A stretch of 64,000 bases of DNA from an uncultured Collinsella sp. (GCA_902489665.1 CABUAT010000005.1:1-64000); one strand, 5' to 3'. Positions 7,454 through 17,109 are shown, numbered from the stretch's first letter. Notes: generated by a model not told the origin, from the sequence alone. Made by a program: numbers and translations.

Positions 7454-8827
7454 CTACTCGTCGCCGTCGTGCGGAATCGCAGCATCCGCACCCAGCGCCG
7501 CCGGCTCGTCCGCCGCGGACTCGGAATCCTTCTTATCGGTTTCGGCCGGAGCAATCACGCGAATGAGCGAGATGCGCTGGCCACGCATCGACTGCACCTT
7601 AAACTTGTACCCCGCAACCTCAAACACCTCTCCGATGTCGGGCACCGAGTCGCAAAGCTCCAAAATCCAGCCGGCGATGGTCTCATAATCATCGCTTTCC
7701 TCGAGCGGCCATCCAAGCTCAATCGCATCATCGCACGAAAAACGCCCATCGACGAGCCACTCGCGGCGCGAGAGGCGCGTAAGGTACTTGTTGTCGGGGT
7801 CGAACTCGTCCTCGATTTCGCCGACGATCTCCTCGACGATATCTTCGATGGTGATGATGCCGGCCGTGCCGCCGTACTCGTCCACGACGACCACGATCTG
7901 GTCGTGCGAGGTCTGCATCTCGGACAGCAGCGGCAGGATGTCCTTGGTGTCGGGCACAAAGGCGGCGTCGCGCAAATAGCCGGCGATGGGCTGGTCGCCC
8001 TTGCCGTCGAGCGCGGGCTGGATCAGGTCCTTGATGTGCGCGATGCCCGCGACGTTGTCGGGGTCCTCGTGATAGACGGGGATGCGGCTAAAGCCGGTCT
8101 GGCGCATGGTGGACAGCACGTCGGCGACCGTCTCGTCGTCCTCGCACATGGTGGTGTCCACGCGCGGCACCATGACCTCGCGAGCCACGGTGTCGCCCAG
8201 GTCGAAGATCTCGTGGATCATGCGCTTTTCCTCGTCGAGCAGGTCGTCCTGCTCCGAGACCATGTACTTGATCTCTTCCTCCGAGACGTTCTGGCGATCA
8301 TCGGCGCTCTTGATGCGCAGGATGCGGGCCAGGCCATCGGAGCAGGCACCGGTCAGCCACACGAGCGGACGGGCGATCTTTTGGAACACGGAAAGCGGCC
8401 CCACGACCTGCTTGGATACGCCCTCGGCGTTAGCGAGGCCGATGCGTTTGGGCACGAGCTCGCCGATCACGATGGACACAAAGGCGACGGCGACGGTGAT
8501 GATGACCGGCGCCAGGCCGCGCGCGATGGCGGAAAGCGGCGCGATGCCAAAGCTCATGAGCCATGTGGCAAGCGGGTCGGACAGGCTCGTCGAGGCAACG
8601 GCGGATGAGGCGAAGCCCACGAGCGTGATGGCGACCTGGATGGTGGCCAACAGCTGATCGGAGTCGGCAGCGAGCTGGACGGCGCGCTCGGCGCGCTTAT
8701 CGCCCTCCTCGGCATCGTGCTCCAACACGGCGCGCTTAGCCGTGGTGAGAGCCATCTCGGACATGGAGAAGTAGCCGTTGATAAGCGTCAGGACGAGCGT
8801 GGTAATAAGAGAGATGGTTATGTCCAT
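7454..8827 (-). CDS. CNNM / CBS / CorC_HlyC membrane protein (hemolysin-like transporter)
   Basis: 457 residues. A DUF21/CNNM membrane domain (about 1-190, with S-M-S-E-M-A-L and G-E-L-V-P-K-R) is followed by a CBS pair (about 205-330, with V-M-V-P-R and V-V-D-E-Y-G-G-T-A-G), a CorC_HlyC domain (about 345-430) and an acidic tail. CNNM/CorC proteins are linked to Mg2+ or Co2+ export and cytosolic Mg2+ homeostasis; 'hemolysin' is a historical label. With the NRMT/MgtE unit 4 kb away this is a second Mg2+-related locus. The nearest Shine-Dalgarno (GGAGG) is 15 nt upstream of the start, but the first helix needs this start. Confidence 0.88.
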   Translation of the reverse strand: MDITISLITTLVLTLINGYFSMSEMALTTAKRAVLEHDAEEGDKRAERAVQLAADSDQLLATIQVAITLVGFASSAVASTSLSDPLATWLMSFGIAPLSAIARGLAPVIITVAVAFVSIVIGELVPKRIGLANAEGVSKQVVGPLSVFQKIARPLVWLTGACSDGLARILRIKSADDRQNVSEEEIKYMVSEQDDLLDEEKRMIHEIFDLGDTVAREVMVPRVDTTMCEDDETVADVLSTMRQTGFSRIPVYHEDPDNVAGIAHIKDLIQPALDGKGDQPIAGYLRDAAFVPDTKDILPLLSEMQTSHDQIVVVVDEYGGTAGIITIEDIVEEIVGEIEDEFDPDNKYLTRLSRREWLVDGRFSCDDAIELGWPLEESDDYETIAGWILELCDSVPDIGEVFEVAGYKFKVQSMRGQRISLIRVIAPAETDKKDSESAADEPAALGADAAIPHDGDE

Positions 8828-8934
8828 CGGGAGTTTCTCGAACCTCCAAGATTCGGGACGTTAAGGTAAAACGTTGATGACGGATACGGCAATTGCGCCG
8901 GTCGCCCGCGCGAGCGGGGCCGTGGGCGCGGTCG

Positions 8935-9618
8935 CTAGATTACGAAGAGGATCACCGCCATGAACTGGAAGATGCTGCCAGCGAGCACCCACAAGTGGAA
9001 AACACTGTGCAGATAGCGCACGTTTTTGGCGATATAGAACGGCACGCCCACGGTATAGCACACGCCGCCGACGGCGAGCAGGGCAAGCGCGACGAGGTTC
9101 AGCAGCGCCACGAGCTCGGGCAGCTTAAAGACGACGAGCCAGCCCATCAGCAGGTAGACCAGGCCGCTTACCCAGTGCGGCTGACGCTCGCGCATAAAGC
9201 ACTCGAGGGCGATGCCGATGATGGCGATGGCCCAAACGGCAAAGAACAGCGCAGGGCCACCGTCGTTTGCGAGCGTGATGAGGCAAAACGGCGTATAGCT
9301 GCCGGCTATGAGCAGGTAGATGCAGCTGTGGTCGATGATGCGAAACACGCGCTTGGCGCGCGCGGGCTGAATCGCGTGGTAGAGCGTGGAGGCTAGGTAT
9401 TCGAGGATAATGCTGACACCATAGACAATCGCCGCGGCCATGTGGGCCGGGCCTCCGCCGCGCAGGGCAGCGAATACGATCAGGAGCACCAGGCCCGCGA
9501 TACCCAGCAGGCAGCCGACACCATGGGTGACGGAGTTCATGATCTCCTCGCCCACCGTGTAGTGTGGAACGGCCGCGGTCTTGGGTCGCGGCTTAGAACT
9601 GTCGCTCGAATCGGACAT
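8935..9618 (-). CDS. Hemolysin III / PAQR-family membrane protein
   Basis: 227 residues from the ATG at 9618, with GGAGG about 10 nt upstream; a TTG six codons earlier has no ribosome-binding site. Seven predicted membrane helices. Family signatures are visible: E-E-I-x-N-S-V-T-H-G-V-G near the N-terminus, S-T-L-Y-H in helix 3, D-H-S-C-I-Y and A-G-S-Y-T-P-F, and H-S-V-F-H near the C-terminus, which supply the metal-binding His/Asp set of the PAQR fold. The physiological role in bacteria is unclear. Confidence 0.88.
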   Translation of the reverse strand: MSDSSDSSKPRPKTAAVPHYTVGEEIMNSVTHGVGCLLGIAGLVLLIVFAALRGGGPAHMAAAIVYGVSIILEYLASTLYHAIQPARAKRVFRIIDHSCIYLLIAGSYTPFCLITLANDGGPALFFAVWAIAIIGIALECFMRERQPHWVSGLVYLLMGWLVVFKLPELVALLNLVALALLAVGGVCYTVGVPFYIAKNVRYLHSVFHLWVLAGSIFQFMAVILFVI

Positions 9619-9726
9619 GCCGGTTACATCCTCCAACGTAAAGAGTTTTCAACACTATATCAAAGCGTCTAGGTACGTGCGAAATTTGCACCATACGTGA
9701 CCCTTTGTTTACCCATTCTTTGTCTG

Positions 9727-9755
9727 TTGACGCACCAACGGCGAACGTCCATAAT
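9727..9755 (+). promoter_or_regulatory. Sigma70-type promoter of the alpha/beta hydrolase gene
   Basis: TTGACG (9727-9732), a 17-bp spacer and CATAAT (9750-9755) match the sigma70 consensus well. Transcription would start near 9762, giving a leader of about 43 nt before the ATG at 9805. Confidence 0.6.
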
Positions 9756-9804
9756 GCGCTTGCATTAAATGTTGATGTATTAACATCTTATAGGAAAGCT
9801 TCTT

Positions 9805-10770
9805 ATGTCTCAAAACGCACGTTCCCATCGAAAGCTCAAGATAGCCGGCATCGTTGCACTGGTGGTTGTCGTTGCGCTGCTCGGATTTGCCGGCAACTTT
9901 CTGTTTGACTTCGCGCTGAATCCCCGCGCGCCATACACCATGAAGATGATGCAGGATAGCAAGAACGACAAAGAAGGTGAGCAGCCGGATGCCGAGGAGA
10001 CCGAGGCACGGGCGTGGTTTAAAGAGAACCGCGAGAGCAGCAGCCTCACCGCGGACGACGGGACCAAGCTTGCCGCCTGGTATTTTGCTGCGTCGGAGAG
10101 CACGCACGACTACGCCGTCTGCCTGCATGGATATACCAACGAGCCCATCGGTATGGCCCGATACGTCAAGCGATTCCACGACCGCGGCATGAACGTACTC
10201 GCACCCGCCGCCCGCGCCCACGAGCGCTCCGGCGGCGACTATATCGGCATGGGCTGGCCCGAGCGCCTCGACATCGTCGCATGGATCGAGCAAATCGTTC
10301 AGGCTGACCCCGAGGCGCGCATCCTGGTCTTTGGCGAGTCGATGGGTGCGGCAACCGCCATGAACGTCGCGGGGGAATCTCTGCCCGCAAACGTGAAATG
10401 CATTATCGAGGACTGCGGTTATACGAGTGTTTGGGACGAGTTTTCCCTGCAGCTCAAGGACGTGTTCGGCCTGCCCAGCTTTCCCTTGCTCGATGTAGCA
10501 AACTTGGTGTGCAACGTGCGCGCGGGCTACGACTTTCATAAGGCAAGCAGTGTGGAGCAACTCAAACACGCGACAGTTCCCATGCTGTTTATCCACGGCG
10601 ACCAGGACACCTTTGTGCCGTACAGCATGCTCGACCAAAACTACGACGCGTGCGCCAGCAAGGTCAAGCAAAAGCTCACTATCCATGGCGCCACCCACGC
10701 CAAGAGTGCGCAAGTTGACCCCAAACTCTACTGGAATACGGTCGATGACTTCCTCGACAAGAATTTTTAG
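9805..10770 (+). CDS. Membrane-anchored alpha/beta hydrolase
   Basis: 321 residues. One N-terminal transmembrane helix (about 13-33) is followed by an extracytoplasmic alpha/beta-hydrolase domain. The oxyanion region is H-G-Y (108-110), the nucleophile elbow G-E-S179-M-G, the acid D268 in G-D-Q-D-T-F, and the histidine H298 in G-A-T-H, so the triad is intact. It resembles secreted or anchored serine hydrolases of the YqkD/BAAT-like group found in Gram-positive bacteria; the substrate is not predictable. AGGAAAG lies about 8 nt before the ATG and a good promoter lies upstream. The gene is monocistronic and converges on the DUF362 gene. Confidence 0.85.
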   Translation: MSQNARSHRKLKIAGIVALVVVVALLGFAGNFLFDFALNPRAPYTMKMMQDSKNDKEGEQPDAEETEARAWFKENRESSSLTADDGTKLAAWYFAASESTHDYAVCLHGYTNEPIGMARYVKRFHDRGMNVLAPAARAHERSGGDYIGMGWPERLDIVAWIEQIVQADPEARILVFGESMGAATAMNVAGESLPANVKCIIEDCGYTSVWDEFSLQLKDVFGLPSFPLLDVANLVCNVRAGYDFHKASSVEQLKHATVPMLFIHGDQDTFVPYSMLDQNYDACASKVKQKLTIHGATHAKSAQVDPKLYWNTVDDFLDKNF

Positions 10771-10848
10771 GCAAAAAGCAACGTCTGGGGTTTTGTTGCC
10801 AAAAATCGGTTTGCGGTCGGCGGTATTCGTTTTTTCACCGCACTTCCG

Positions 10849-10887
10849 AAAAGCCGCCCGCGAGCGTTGTGCTCGTGGGCGGCTTTT
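10849..10887. terminator. Bidirectional terminator between convergent genes
   Basis: AAAAGCCGCCCGCGAGC pairs with GCTCGTGGGCGGCTTTT (one mismatch), giving A and U tracts on both sides. It sits between the hydrolase (ending at 10770) and the DUF362 gene (ending at 10935). Confidence 0.85.
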
Positions 10888-10934
10888 GCTCAACTTACGC
10901 TACAAAGGCGCTTATTTTGTCCAATAGCTAGGCG

Positions 10935-12140
10935 CTACTTGACCTCGATGAGCTCGTACTTGCTCGTGCCCAGGCCGATCTTCTCGGCATGCGCGATGCA
11001 CGCGCGCCAGTCGGTGTCGGGATGCGTGATGCAGAAGGGGTCCTTGGCCTGCTCGCCCTCCAGATGCTCGTGGTTATGCTCCATCTTGGCGGCGCTGTCG
11101 GTAAGCTCGGTGTTGGGCAGTGGCTCGGATGCCATGACGGCATCGGCGCAGGCCTGGTCGATGGCGACCGGGTCGAAGCTCGCGAACATGCCGATATCGT
11201 TGACGATAGGCGTGTCGTTTTCGGGATGGCAATCGCAGTTGGGGCTGATATCCATGGCAAGCGAGATATGGAAGCTCGGGCGGCCGTCGACAACGGCCTT
11301 CGTATACTCGGCGATCTTGCAGTTGAGCACGTCGGCCGCGGCGTCATAGCCGGGCTTGATGCAGTCCTGGTTGCATGCCGCAATGCAGCGTCCGCAGCCC
11401 ACGCAGCGATCGTGGTCGATAGCGGCCACGTGCACCGTGCGAGTAGCGCCGCTGGCAAGCTCGCGCTCGCGGGTGTCGTTGAACGAGACGGCGTTGTGCG
11501 CGCAGATCTTTTCGCAGGCACGGCAGCCAACGCAGTGCTCGGTCGAGACGTTCGGCTTGCCGGCGGCATGCTGCTCCATCTTGCCGGCACGGCTGCCGCC
11601 TCCCATACCCAGGTTCTTCATGGCGCCGCCAAAGCCGGCCTGCTCATGGCCCTTAAAGTGGGTGAGGCTAATCACGATATCGGCATCCATGAGCGCCTGA
11701 CCGATCTTAGCCTCGTGCACGTACTCGCCGCCCTCGACCGGGACAAGCGCCTCGTCAGTGCCCTTGAGGCCGTCGGCGATGATGATCTGGCAACCCGTGG
11801 CATACGGGGTAAAGCCGTTCTGGTAGGCGGTGTCGATGTGCTCGAGCGCGTTTTTGCGGCTACCGACATAGAGCGTGTTGCAGTCAGTGAGGAAGGGCTT
11901 GCCGCCCAGCTCCTTCACCACGTCCGCGACGGCGCGGGCGTAGTTGGGGCGCAAAAAGCTCAGGTTGCCCAGCTCACCAAAGTGAATCTTGATGGCGACG
12001 AACTTGTTCTCAAAGTCGATCTGCTCAATACCGGCGTGACGAATGAGGCGCTTGAGCTTGTCGAGCTGGCTCTCGCGAGCATGCGTGCGCAGGTTGGTGA
12101 AGTACACCTTGGCGGGTGCTGCGGGTGCAGTTGCGGTCAT
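10935..12140 (-). CDS. DUF362 domain protein with two [4Fe-4S] ferredoxin motifs
   Basis: 401 residues. The DUF362 fold is split around a di-cluster ferredoxin module (about 198-270). The cluster ligands are C-V-G-C-R-A-C-E-K-I-C and C-V-G-C-G-R-C-I-A-A-C. Typical DUF362 segments are visible: A-I-K-I-H-F-G-E near 50, L-T-D-C-N-T-L-Y, and T-H-F-K-G-H-x-x-x-G-F-G-G-A-M-K-N-L-G. These cytoplasmic proteins occur widely in anaerobes and are presumed to carry electrons; the partner is unknown. GAGGGG lies about 8 nt before the ATG. Confidence 0.85.
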   Translation of the reverse strand: MTATAPAAPAKVYFTNLRTHARESQLDKLKRLIRHAGIEQIDFENKFVAIKIHFGELGNLSFLRPNYARAVADVVKELGGKPFLTDCNTLYVGSRKNALEHIDTAYQNGFTPYATGCQIIIADGLKGTDEALVPVEGGEYVHEAKIGQALMDADIVISLTHFKGHEQAGFGGAMKNLGMGGGSRAGKMEQHAAGKPNVSTEHCVGCRACEKICAHNAVSFNDTRERELASGATRTVHVAAIDHDRCVGCGRCIAACNQDCIKPGYDAAADVLNCKIAEYTKAVVDGRPSFHISLAMDISPNCDCHPENDTPIVNDIGMFASFDPVAIDQACADAVMASEPLPNTELTDSAAKMEHNHEHLEGEQAKDPFCITHPDTDWRACIAHAEKIGLGTSKYELIEVK

Positions 12141-12221
12141 AGATATATCCCCTCGGTCTATATGGCGTTACAGACATAAGAGGATGGTACCAGTTAAAGC
12201 AGAGTTAAAGTCAAGTACGGC

Positions 12222-12392
12222 ACCTAGTCATTGGGGACGTTCTTAAATGAGTGCCTCGCCACCTGGCAGCTGGGGACGTTCCTTTCCTGCCGGCAGCTGG
12301 GGACAGTCCTTGTCAGCCCGGCCGGCTATCCGGCGAATCGGCAAAGACTGTCCCCGATGACTAGTCGTTTAAGAACGTCCCGGATGATTACT
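12222..12392. repeat. Composite palindrome with GGGGACGTTC / GGGGACAGTCC boxes
   Basis: Copies of T-GGGGAC-GTTC and T-GGGGAC-AGTCC on the left (12233, 12291, 12299 regions) have inverted counterparts GACTGTCCCC and GAACGTCCC on the right (12347, 12372 regions), so the segment folds as nested hairpins. It lies between the DUF362 gene and the end of the FtsX-like permease gene. The same boxes recur at five intergenic sites in the window. Confidence 0.75.
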
Positions 12393-15054
12393 CCTGCACT
12401 TTGAGGGCTTCGGCCAAGCTGACGCGCTTGATGGAGCGCGTGTGCAGCAGCGCCACGACCAGGTAGGTTGCAAAGCCGATTCCTGCGCACGCCGCCATAG
12501 ACCAAGCGGGCACGTAGATCTCGATATTGCCGTTGTAGGCGAGCAGCATCGAGCGGAAGATGGCCGTGAGCGAGCCAATAATGACCGGCAGGCTCAGCAC
12601 GAGCGACGCCGCCACGCACAGCGTGATCGAGCGGATGTACAGATGCGAGATCTCGCTATCGCGATAGCCAAAGACTTTCATATAGCTAATCGAACGGGCG
12701 CTGTGGTCGATCACAGCCTTGGTCAGCAGATACATAAACAGCAGGAAGATAAATACCGCGAGGCCAACCATCATGCCGATCATTTTGCTCATCATGCCGA
12801 TGAACTGGTCGCCCACGGCGCGCATGTCGTCGGGCGTGGTGTCGCCGGCAAAGTAACGAGCATCGAGGTCGAGCTTCTCGTCGCTCACATAGCCGTTAAA
12901 GTAGGCAGCGTCGTTGCCGAACAGCTCGTTAAAGTCGTCGATACTCATATAGATATTCATGTCCGACTTGGAGCCCCAGGCACAGTCCTTGCCCGCGTAC
13001 TCAAGGGAATAATGCTCCCCCTCGTACTTGTCGCCGAGCGCGACCTTCTGGCCCTCGCTCCAGCCAAACTTGTCGAGCAGGCCGCCGCCAAAGACGACGC
13101 GCCCATCGCCAACGTTGAGGTCTTTCCAATAGCGCGAATCGGGCGAGATGCCGTAGACGGAAATCGTCTCCTCGCCATTACCATCGCCGCGGTCGTATTG
13201 CAGCTGGTAAACGGCGTATTTCTCGGCCTGCGCGATTGCGCCCACGCCGTTGTCAATCGTGTTGACCGGGTGAATGTCGTCGTTGTCGGTGTCGATCTTA
13301 GAGGCCTTGTCAATCAGGTCGATAGCCTCGTCGCGGTTGCAGCCGAGGATATCGGCAAGGTCATCGAGGCGCGCATAAAGCGCATCCTTCTTGTCCTGGA
13401 CCTTGGTAAGCGCATCCTGCGCCGCAGTCAGGCTCTCGGCAGACGGAGATGCGGTCGCGGCATCGGCTGCCGTCTGCGCCGCATCGGCCGCGTCGTCGAG
13501 CTCGTCATCGGCATCTTGGGCGGCAGAAAGCAGCGCGCCGTCAACCGACTGCAAGCACTCGAGTGCCGACCACTGCTCGCGCTCCTCGGCAGTGCCCTCG
13601 AGCTCCAGCGGAGCCTTGAGCGTGTACTGGTGCTCGGCGACCAGGCTCGTCTCGAGGTTGTCCGCGTAGTGCGTCATCGTGGGCAGAATCGCCAGGCCAA
13701 AGAGCAGCAGCAGCGAGGCGAACGCAATGCCCACGAAGAGCGTGGCGAAGTTGCCCAGGTTGCGCAGGAAGATACGCAGGCGGAAGCGCGAGACAAAGCC
13801 CATGCGCTCCGGCAGCTGCAGGCCGCGCTTGGTGCCAGACTTGCCGCTCGCCTCGTGGCGAAGAAACTGCAACGGCGTCTTGCCCATCTTGCGAAGCAGA
13901 CCCACCAGCGTGATGAGGATGAGCGCAGCGGCGGGAACCACGGCGCACTTCACAAAGATCTCCCAGCTCCAGTACACCTGGAAGGGCGGCAGGCTGTACG
14001 AGCCGTAATAGAGGCTGCGCATGGGCTCGGTAAAGAACACAACGCCGAGCGCAGTGCCCAAAAGCGCCGCGGCCACGCCCACGATAGCGGGAAGCGCAAG
14101 GTAGTGCAGCACGATCTCGCGTCGACGATAGCCGCTGGCGAGCAGCGTGCCGATGATGGCGCTCTCCTCCTCGATGGTGGCGTCGGTAAGGACCACAAAG
14201 ACGAACGCCATGATCACGATGATGATGTCGAGCAGCGTCATCCACATCATGGAGTCGCCGTCTACGTCGTCGCGCGCATAGCCAATGCCCTGGTTGGAAT
14301 CGGCGTCGATGAGGTCATCCACGCGCGCATCGGCGTCGGTCAGCGCCTCGACCATATCCTGCTCCGCATCGATGCGATCCGCGGTGGGGAGGTCGCGATC
14401 GGCAAAGGTAAAGGAGTAGGTGTAGGCGGGCGCGCCGCCGGCATCCTCGAGCGCGGCAAAGCCGGCATCGGTGACCTCGGCCACGCCGTACGTGATGGTG
14501 TTCACCGTAAAGTCCGAATTGTTGAGGAACAGCGCCTGGCTATCGGGCTGGGTCATGATGCCGCAGATGGTGTAGGTGCGGCCCTCGAGCTCGACCTTAT
14601 CGCCCACGGCGAGGCCGTTGTTGGTGGCAAAGACACGGTCGATTGCCACCTCATCGTCCGTTTTGGGCTCCTTGCCCTCACAGTAGGACGCGATATCGAC
14701 CTTGGTGCGGTGCGCATAGGTGCGCAGCGTGCGCTTGGTGCCGTCGTCGCCGGACACCTTTTTGATGATGGCGTCGATGGAGAAATTCTTGTAGAGCGTG
14801 ACGCCGCCGACGTCGCCGGCTGCATCCTCGGCGGCCTTGAGTTGATCGTCGGTAGCCTCGAAGGAGGTGGTCACGCGGCCGTCCTCAATCGCGTACGCAT
14901 CGCGCATGTCATCGATAAGGCAGCCGATGGAATGCGCTGCGAGCAAAAATCCCGAGGTGAGAGCGGTGCTTCCGCACATAAGCAAAAAGATGCCCAGGTA
15001 TTTGCCGATATTGCGGCGCAGCTCGCGCGGGAGACGTTTTGCGAGAGGTGTCAT
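12388..15054 (-). CDS. FtsX-type ABC transporter permease, two FtsX domains
   Basis: 888 residues from the ATG at 15054; a TTG five codons upstream lies next to the preceding stop and is less likely. The order is helix 1 (about 18-38), a large extracellular region, three helices of the first FtsX domain (about 270-400), a linker, another helix (about 435-460), a second extracellular region with an Ala/Asp-rich coiled-coil segment (about 510-590), and the last three helices (about 750-885). It resembles large permeases of the LolC/MacB superfamily that work with a LolD-like ATPase, which is encoded just upstream. Cargo unknown; antimicrobial resistance or envelope functions are common in the family. 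Confidence 0.88.
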   Translation of the reverse strand: MTPLAKRLPRELRRNIGKYLGIFLLMCGSTALTSGFLLAAHSIGCLIDDMRDAYAIEDGRVTTSFEATDDQLKAAEDAAGDVGGVTLYKNFSIDAIIKKVSGDDGTKRTLRTYAHRTKVDIASYCEGKEPKTDDEVAIDRVFATNNGLAVGDKVELEGRTYTICGIMTQPDSQALFLNNSDFTVNTITYGVAEVTDAGFAALEDAGGAPAYTYSFTFADRDLPTADRIDAEQDMVEALTDADARVDDLIDADSNQGIGYARDDVDGDSMMWMTLLDIIIVIMAFVFVVLTDATIEEESAIIGTLLASGYRRREIVLHYLALPAIVGVAAALLGTALGVVFFTEPMRSLYYGSYSLPPFQVYWSWEIFVKCAVVPAAALILITLVGLLRKMGKTPLQFLRHEASGKSGTKRGLQLPERMGFVSRFRLRIFLRNLGNFATLFVGIAFASLLLLFGLAILPTMTHYADNLETSLVAEHQYTLKAPLELEGTAEEREQWSALECLQSVDGALLSAAQDADDELDDAADAAQTAADAATASPSAESLTAAQDALTKVQDKKDALYARLDDLADILGCNRDEAIDLIDKASKIDTDNDDIHPVNTIDNGVGAIAQAEKYAVYQLQYDRGDGNGEETISVYGISPDSRYWKDLNVGDGRVVFGGGLLDKFGWSEGQKVALGDKYEGEHYSLEYAGKDCAWGSKSDMNIYMSIDDFNELFGNDAAYFNGYVSDEKLDLDARYFAGDTTPDDMRAVGDQFIGMMSKMIGMMVGLAVFIFLLFMYLLTKAVIDHSARSISYMKVFGYRDSEISHLYIRSITLCVAASLVLSLPVIIGSLTAIFRSMLLAYNGNIEIYVPAWSMAACAGIGFATYLVVALLHTRSIKRVSLAEALKVQE

Positions 15055-15062
15055 GGCGCCGC

Positions 15063-15776
15063 CTACCAATCGAGCTCGGCGGCCGCAACGGGCGACTCGT
15101 TGAGCTCATCCTCGACGATGTGCCCGTCGCGCAGGCGCAGCACGCGATTGGCCATGTGCGCGATGGCGGCATTGTGGGTGACAATGATGATGGTGCAGCC
15201 GTAGGTGCGGTTGACATCCTCCATGAGCTGCAGGATTTCCTTGGACGTCTTGTAGTCAAGCGCGCCGGTGGGCTCGTCGCACAGCAGCAGGCCCGGGTTT
15301 TTGACGAGCGCACGGCCGATGGCACAGCGCTGCTGCTGGCCGCCCGAGACCTGGCGCGGGAACTTGTTGCGGTGCTCGTAGAGGCCCAGCGAACGCAGCA
15401 GGTCGTCGACATTGAGCGGGTTTTTGGACAGGTGCGCCGTGACCTCGATGTTCTCCTTGATGGTGAGATCGGGCACCAGGTTGTAGAACTGGAAGACAAA
15501 ACCCAGCTCACGGCGGCGATACTCGCCCAGGTCGGTAGGCTTGAGCACCGTGAGGTCGCAGCCGTCCACCATGATGGAGCCGCCGTCGGCATCCTCCAGG
15601 CCGCCGATCAGGTTAAGAAACGTCGACTTGCCCGAACCCGAAGGCCCCAGCATGACGCAGATCTCTCCGCGGTTGATGGACGTGTCGATGCCGTCGAGCA
15701 CCGTCAGGCGTGCATCTCCATCGCCGTAGTGCTTCTTGAGCCCCTTGACCTGGACGTAGGCTTGCTTCGTCGCCAT
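15063..15776 (-). CDS. ABC transporter ATPase, LolD/MacB type
   Basis: 237 residues. Walker [11 protein letters not shown]-loop F-V-F-Q-F-Y-N-L, signature V-S-G-G-Q-Q-Q-R, Walker [13 protein letters not shown] and the H-loop H-N are all present. The Q-F-Y-N-L-V-P-D and G-A-L-D-Y-K-T features mark the LolD/MacB/SalX subfamily, which pairs with FtsX-type permeases. The gene ends 8 nt before the permease gene, so the two form one export unit. ATG at 15776 has GGGGGA 4 nt upstream; ATG at 15788 is an alternative start. Confidence 0.88.
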   Translation of the reverse strand: MATKQAYVQVKGLKKHYGDGDARLTVLDGIDTSINRGEICVMLGPSGSGKSTFLNLIGGLEDADGGSIMVDGCDLTVLKPTDLGEYRRRELGFVFQFYNLVPDLTIKENIEVTAHLSKNPLNVDDLLRSLGLYEHRNKFPRQVSGGQQQRCAIGRALVKNPGLLLCDEPTGALDYKTSKEILQLMEDVNRTYGCTIIIVTHNAAIAHMANRVLRLRDGHIVEDELNESPVAAAELDW

Positions 15777-15865
15777 GCTATCCCCCATTGTTAGCCTATT
15801 GCTACTTTATGAGCGTAATAGTAAACCATGGCGAACTATTTTGGAGCGAGGCTCGGGATTTATTT

Positions 15866-15899
15866 CAGACTGGTCATTGGGGACGCTCTAAATGACTAG
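15866..15899. repeat. Short GGGGAC-box inverted repeat
   Basis: TGGTCATTGGGGACG followed by TAAATGACTAGG gives an imperfect TCATT/AATGA palindrome with one GGGGAC box. It matches one half of the composite at 12.2-12.4 kb and lies between two ABC operons. Confidence 0.6.
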
Positions 15900-15903
15900 G
15901 TGG

Positions 15904-17109
15904 CTAGGCGCGGGATTTGGCGCGTGCGAGGGCCAGACCTACGGCGGCAATGGCGGCGGCGAAGAGCACCGTGACGCCCAGATCGCAGGCGATGTCGCTC
16001 AGCACGGCAGACGTCAGATCCGAGGCAAGTGCCTTGCTGATCGCATCATTCACCCAATATGTCGGCACAAAGTGCGCCACGGTCTGCACGGCCGAGCCCA
16101 TGAGCGACAGCGGCATCCAGGCACCGCCCAAAAACGTCATGAGCATGCCGAGTAAGTTGCCCACGCCGTTGAGCAGCTCCTCGCGCGCACCCAGGCTCGA
16201 CAACGCAAAGCCAACGGCCAACGGCGTGCACGCCAGGGCAAACGTCGCCGCCAGCGCCAGACACACACGACCCGCGCCGACCTCGGCAACCGCGCCGGCA
16301 AAGCCCACGACGCCCATCATACTCGACACGAGCCAAATGCAGACGGTGAGCACGGCGGCGGCCGCAAACACGGCAAGCGAACGCTGACGCTCGGAGACCG
16401 GGCTGGCATCCATGCGGCGCACGCGCTCGGGCTCGTTCATGCCCGAGAACACCAGTCCCACCGACACGATGACCGACGAGATAATCGCGTACGCGCCAAA
16501 GTTGAAGTACGACTCGAGCGTGGCGGCAGCAGTCGAGTCGACCTTGACCTGCTCGATCTGGACCTCCGCGCGCTTTGCAGCGGCATGCTCGGCGGCCTTG
16601 GCAACGTCGCCGTTAGAAGCAGCGGGCTCAAGCGCCGCCGCAGCGCCCGCGAGCGAGATCCAGCGCGAGGCCTCGGCAGACGAAAGCGCCGCCGCCATGG
16701 TGCCGGCACCGTAGGTCACATCGAGCTTGGGCAGGGACTCCCCCACGCGGGCGGCTGCAACGAGGTCGTCCTCAAACCCCTCCGGGATAAAGAACACGCA
16801 GTCGGCGCTGCCCTTGGCACTATTGCTCTTGGAGAGCGCGTCCGCAAGATCGTACGTGTCATCGCCGATGCCCGTGACCAGCTCAAAACGCGAACCCAGA
16901 TGCTTGGTAAGCGCACGCGAAAGGTCGCTGCCGTCGCGGTCGACCACGATCACGTTGGCATCGTAGGGCTTGTACTCGGTGAGCTGCGACGAGTTCCAGC
17001 TCACCGAGGCCGCGATGAATACGCCCATGAGCGAAATGAACACCGTGTAGATGATCAGGTAGAATGGGTGCGCCAGCGCCATGCGAAGCGCGGTCTTAAA
17101 GGTGCTCAT
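15904..17109 (-). CDS. ABC-2 type permease (second of pair)
   Basis: 401 residues from ATG 17109, which has AAGGAG 5 nt upstream. One N-terminal helix (about 18-38) is followed by a long extracytoplasmic domain (about 40-205) and a cluster of five or six helices (about 210-398). This is the ABC2_membrane_3 / DrrB-like architecture. Its first 14 bases overlap the preceding permease gene, indicating a heteromeric exporter with that protein and the ATPase encoded two genes upstream. Substrate unknown. Confidence 0.82.
   Translation of the reverse strand: MSTFKTALRMALAHPFYLIIYTVFISLMGVFIAASVSWNSSQLTEYKPYDANVIVVDRDGSDLSRALTKHLGSRFELVTGIGDDTYDLADALSKSNSAKGSADCVFFIPEGFEDDLVAAARVGESLPKLDVTYGAGTMAAALSSAEASRWISLAGAAAALEPAASNGDVAKAAEHAAAKRAEVQIEQVKVDSTAAATLESYFNFGAYAIISSVIVSVGLVFSGMNEPERVRRMDASPVSERQRSLAVFAAAAVLTVCIWLVSSMMGVVGFAGAVAEVGAGRVCLALAATFALACTPLAVGFALSSLGAREELLNGVGNLLGMLMTFLGGAWMPLSLMGSAVQTVAHFVPTYWVNDAISKALASDLTSAVLSDIACDLGVTVLFAAAIAAVGLALARAKSRA

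Noticed and set aside
6320..8608. Very long open frame on the + strand (about 760 codons)
   Set aside because: It lies opposite the CphA-N-like and CNNM genes; high-GC codon use keeps the antisense frame open. The product is Arg/His/Gly-rich with no family pattern.
9709..10893. Minus-strand 394-codon frame opposite the alpha/beta hydrolase
   Set aside because: The + strand frame has a full catalytic triad, ribosome-binding site, promoter and terminator.
12442..15204. 920-codon + strand open frame
   Set aside because: Antisense shadow of the FtsX-type permease, whose own frame shows clear helices and family features.
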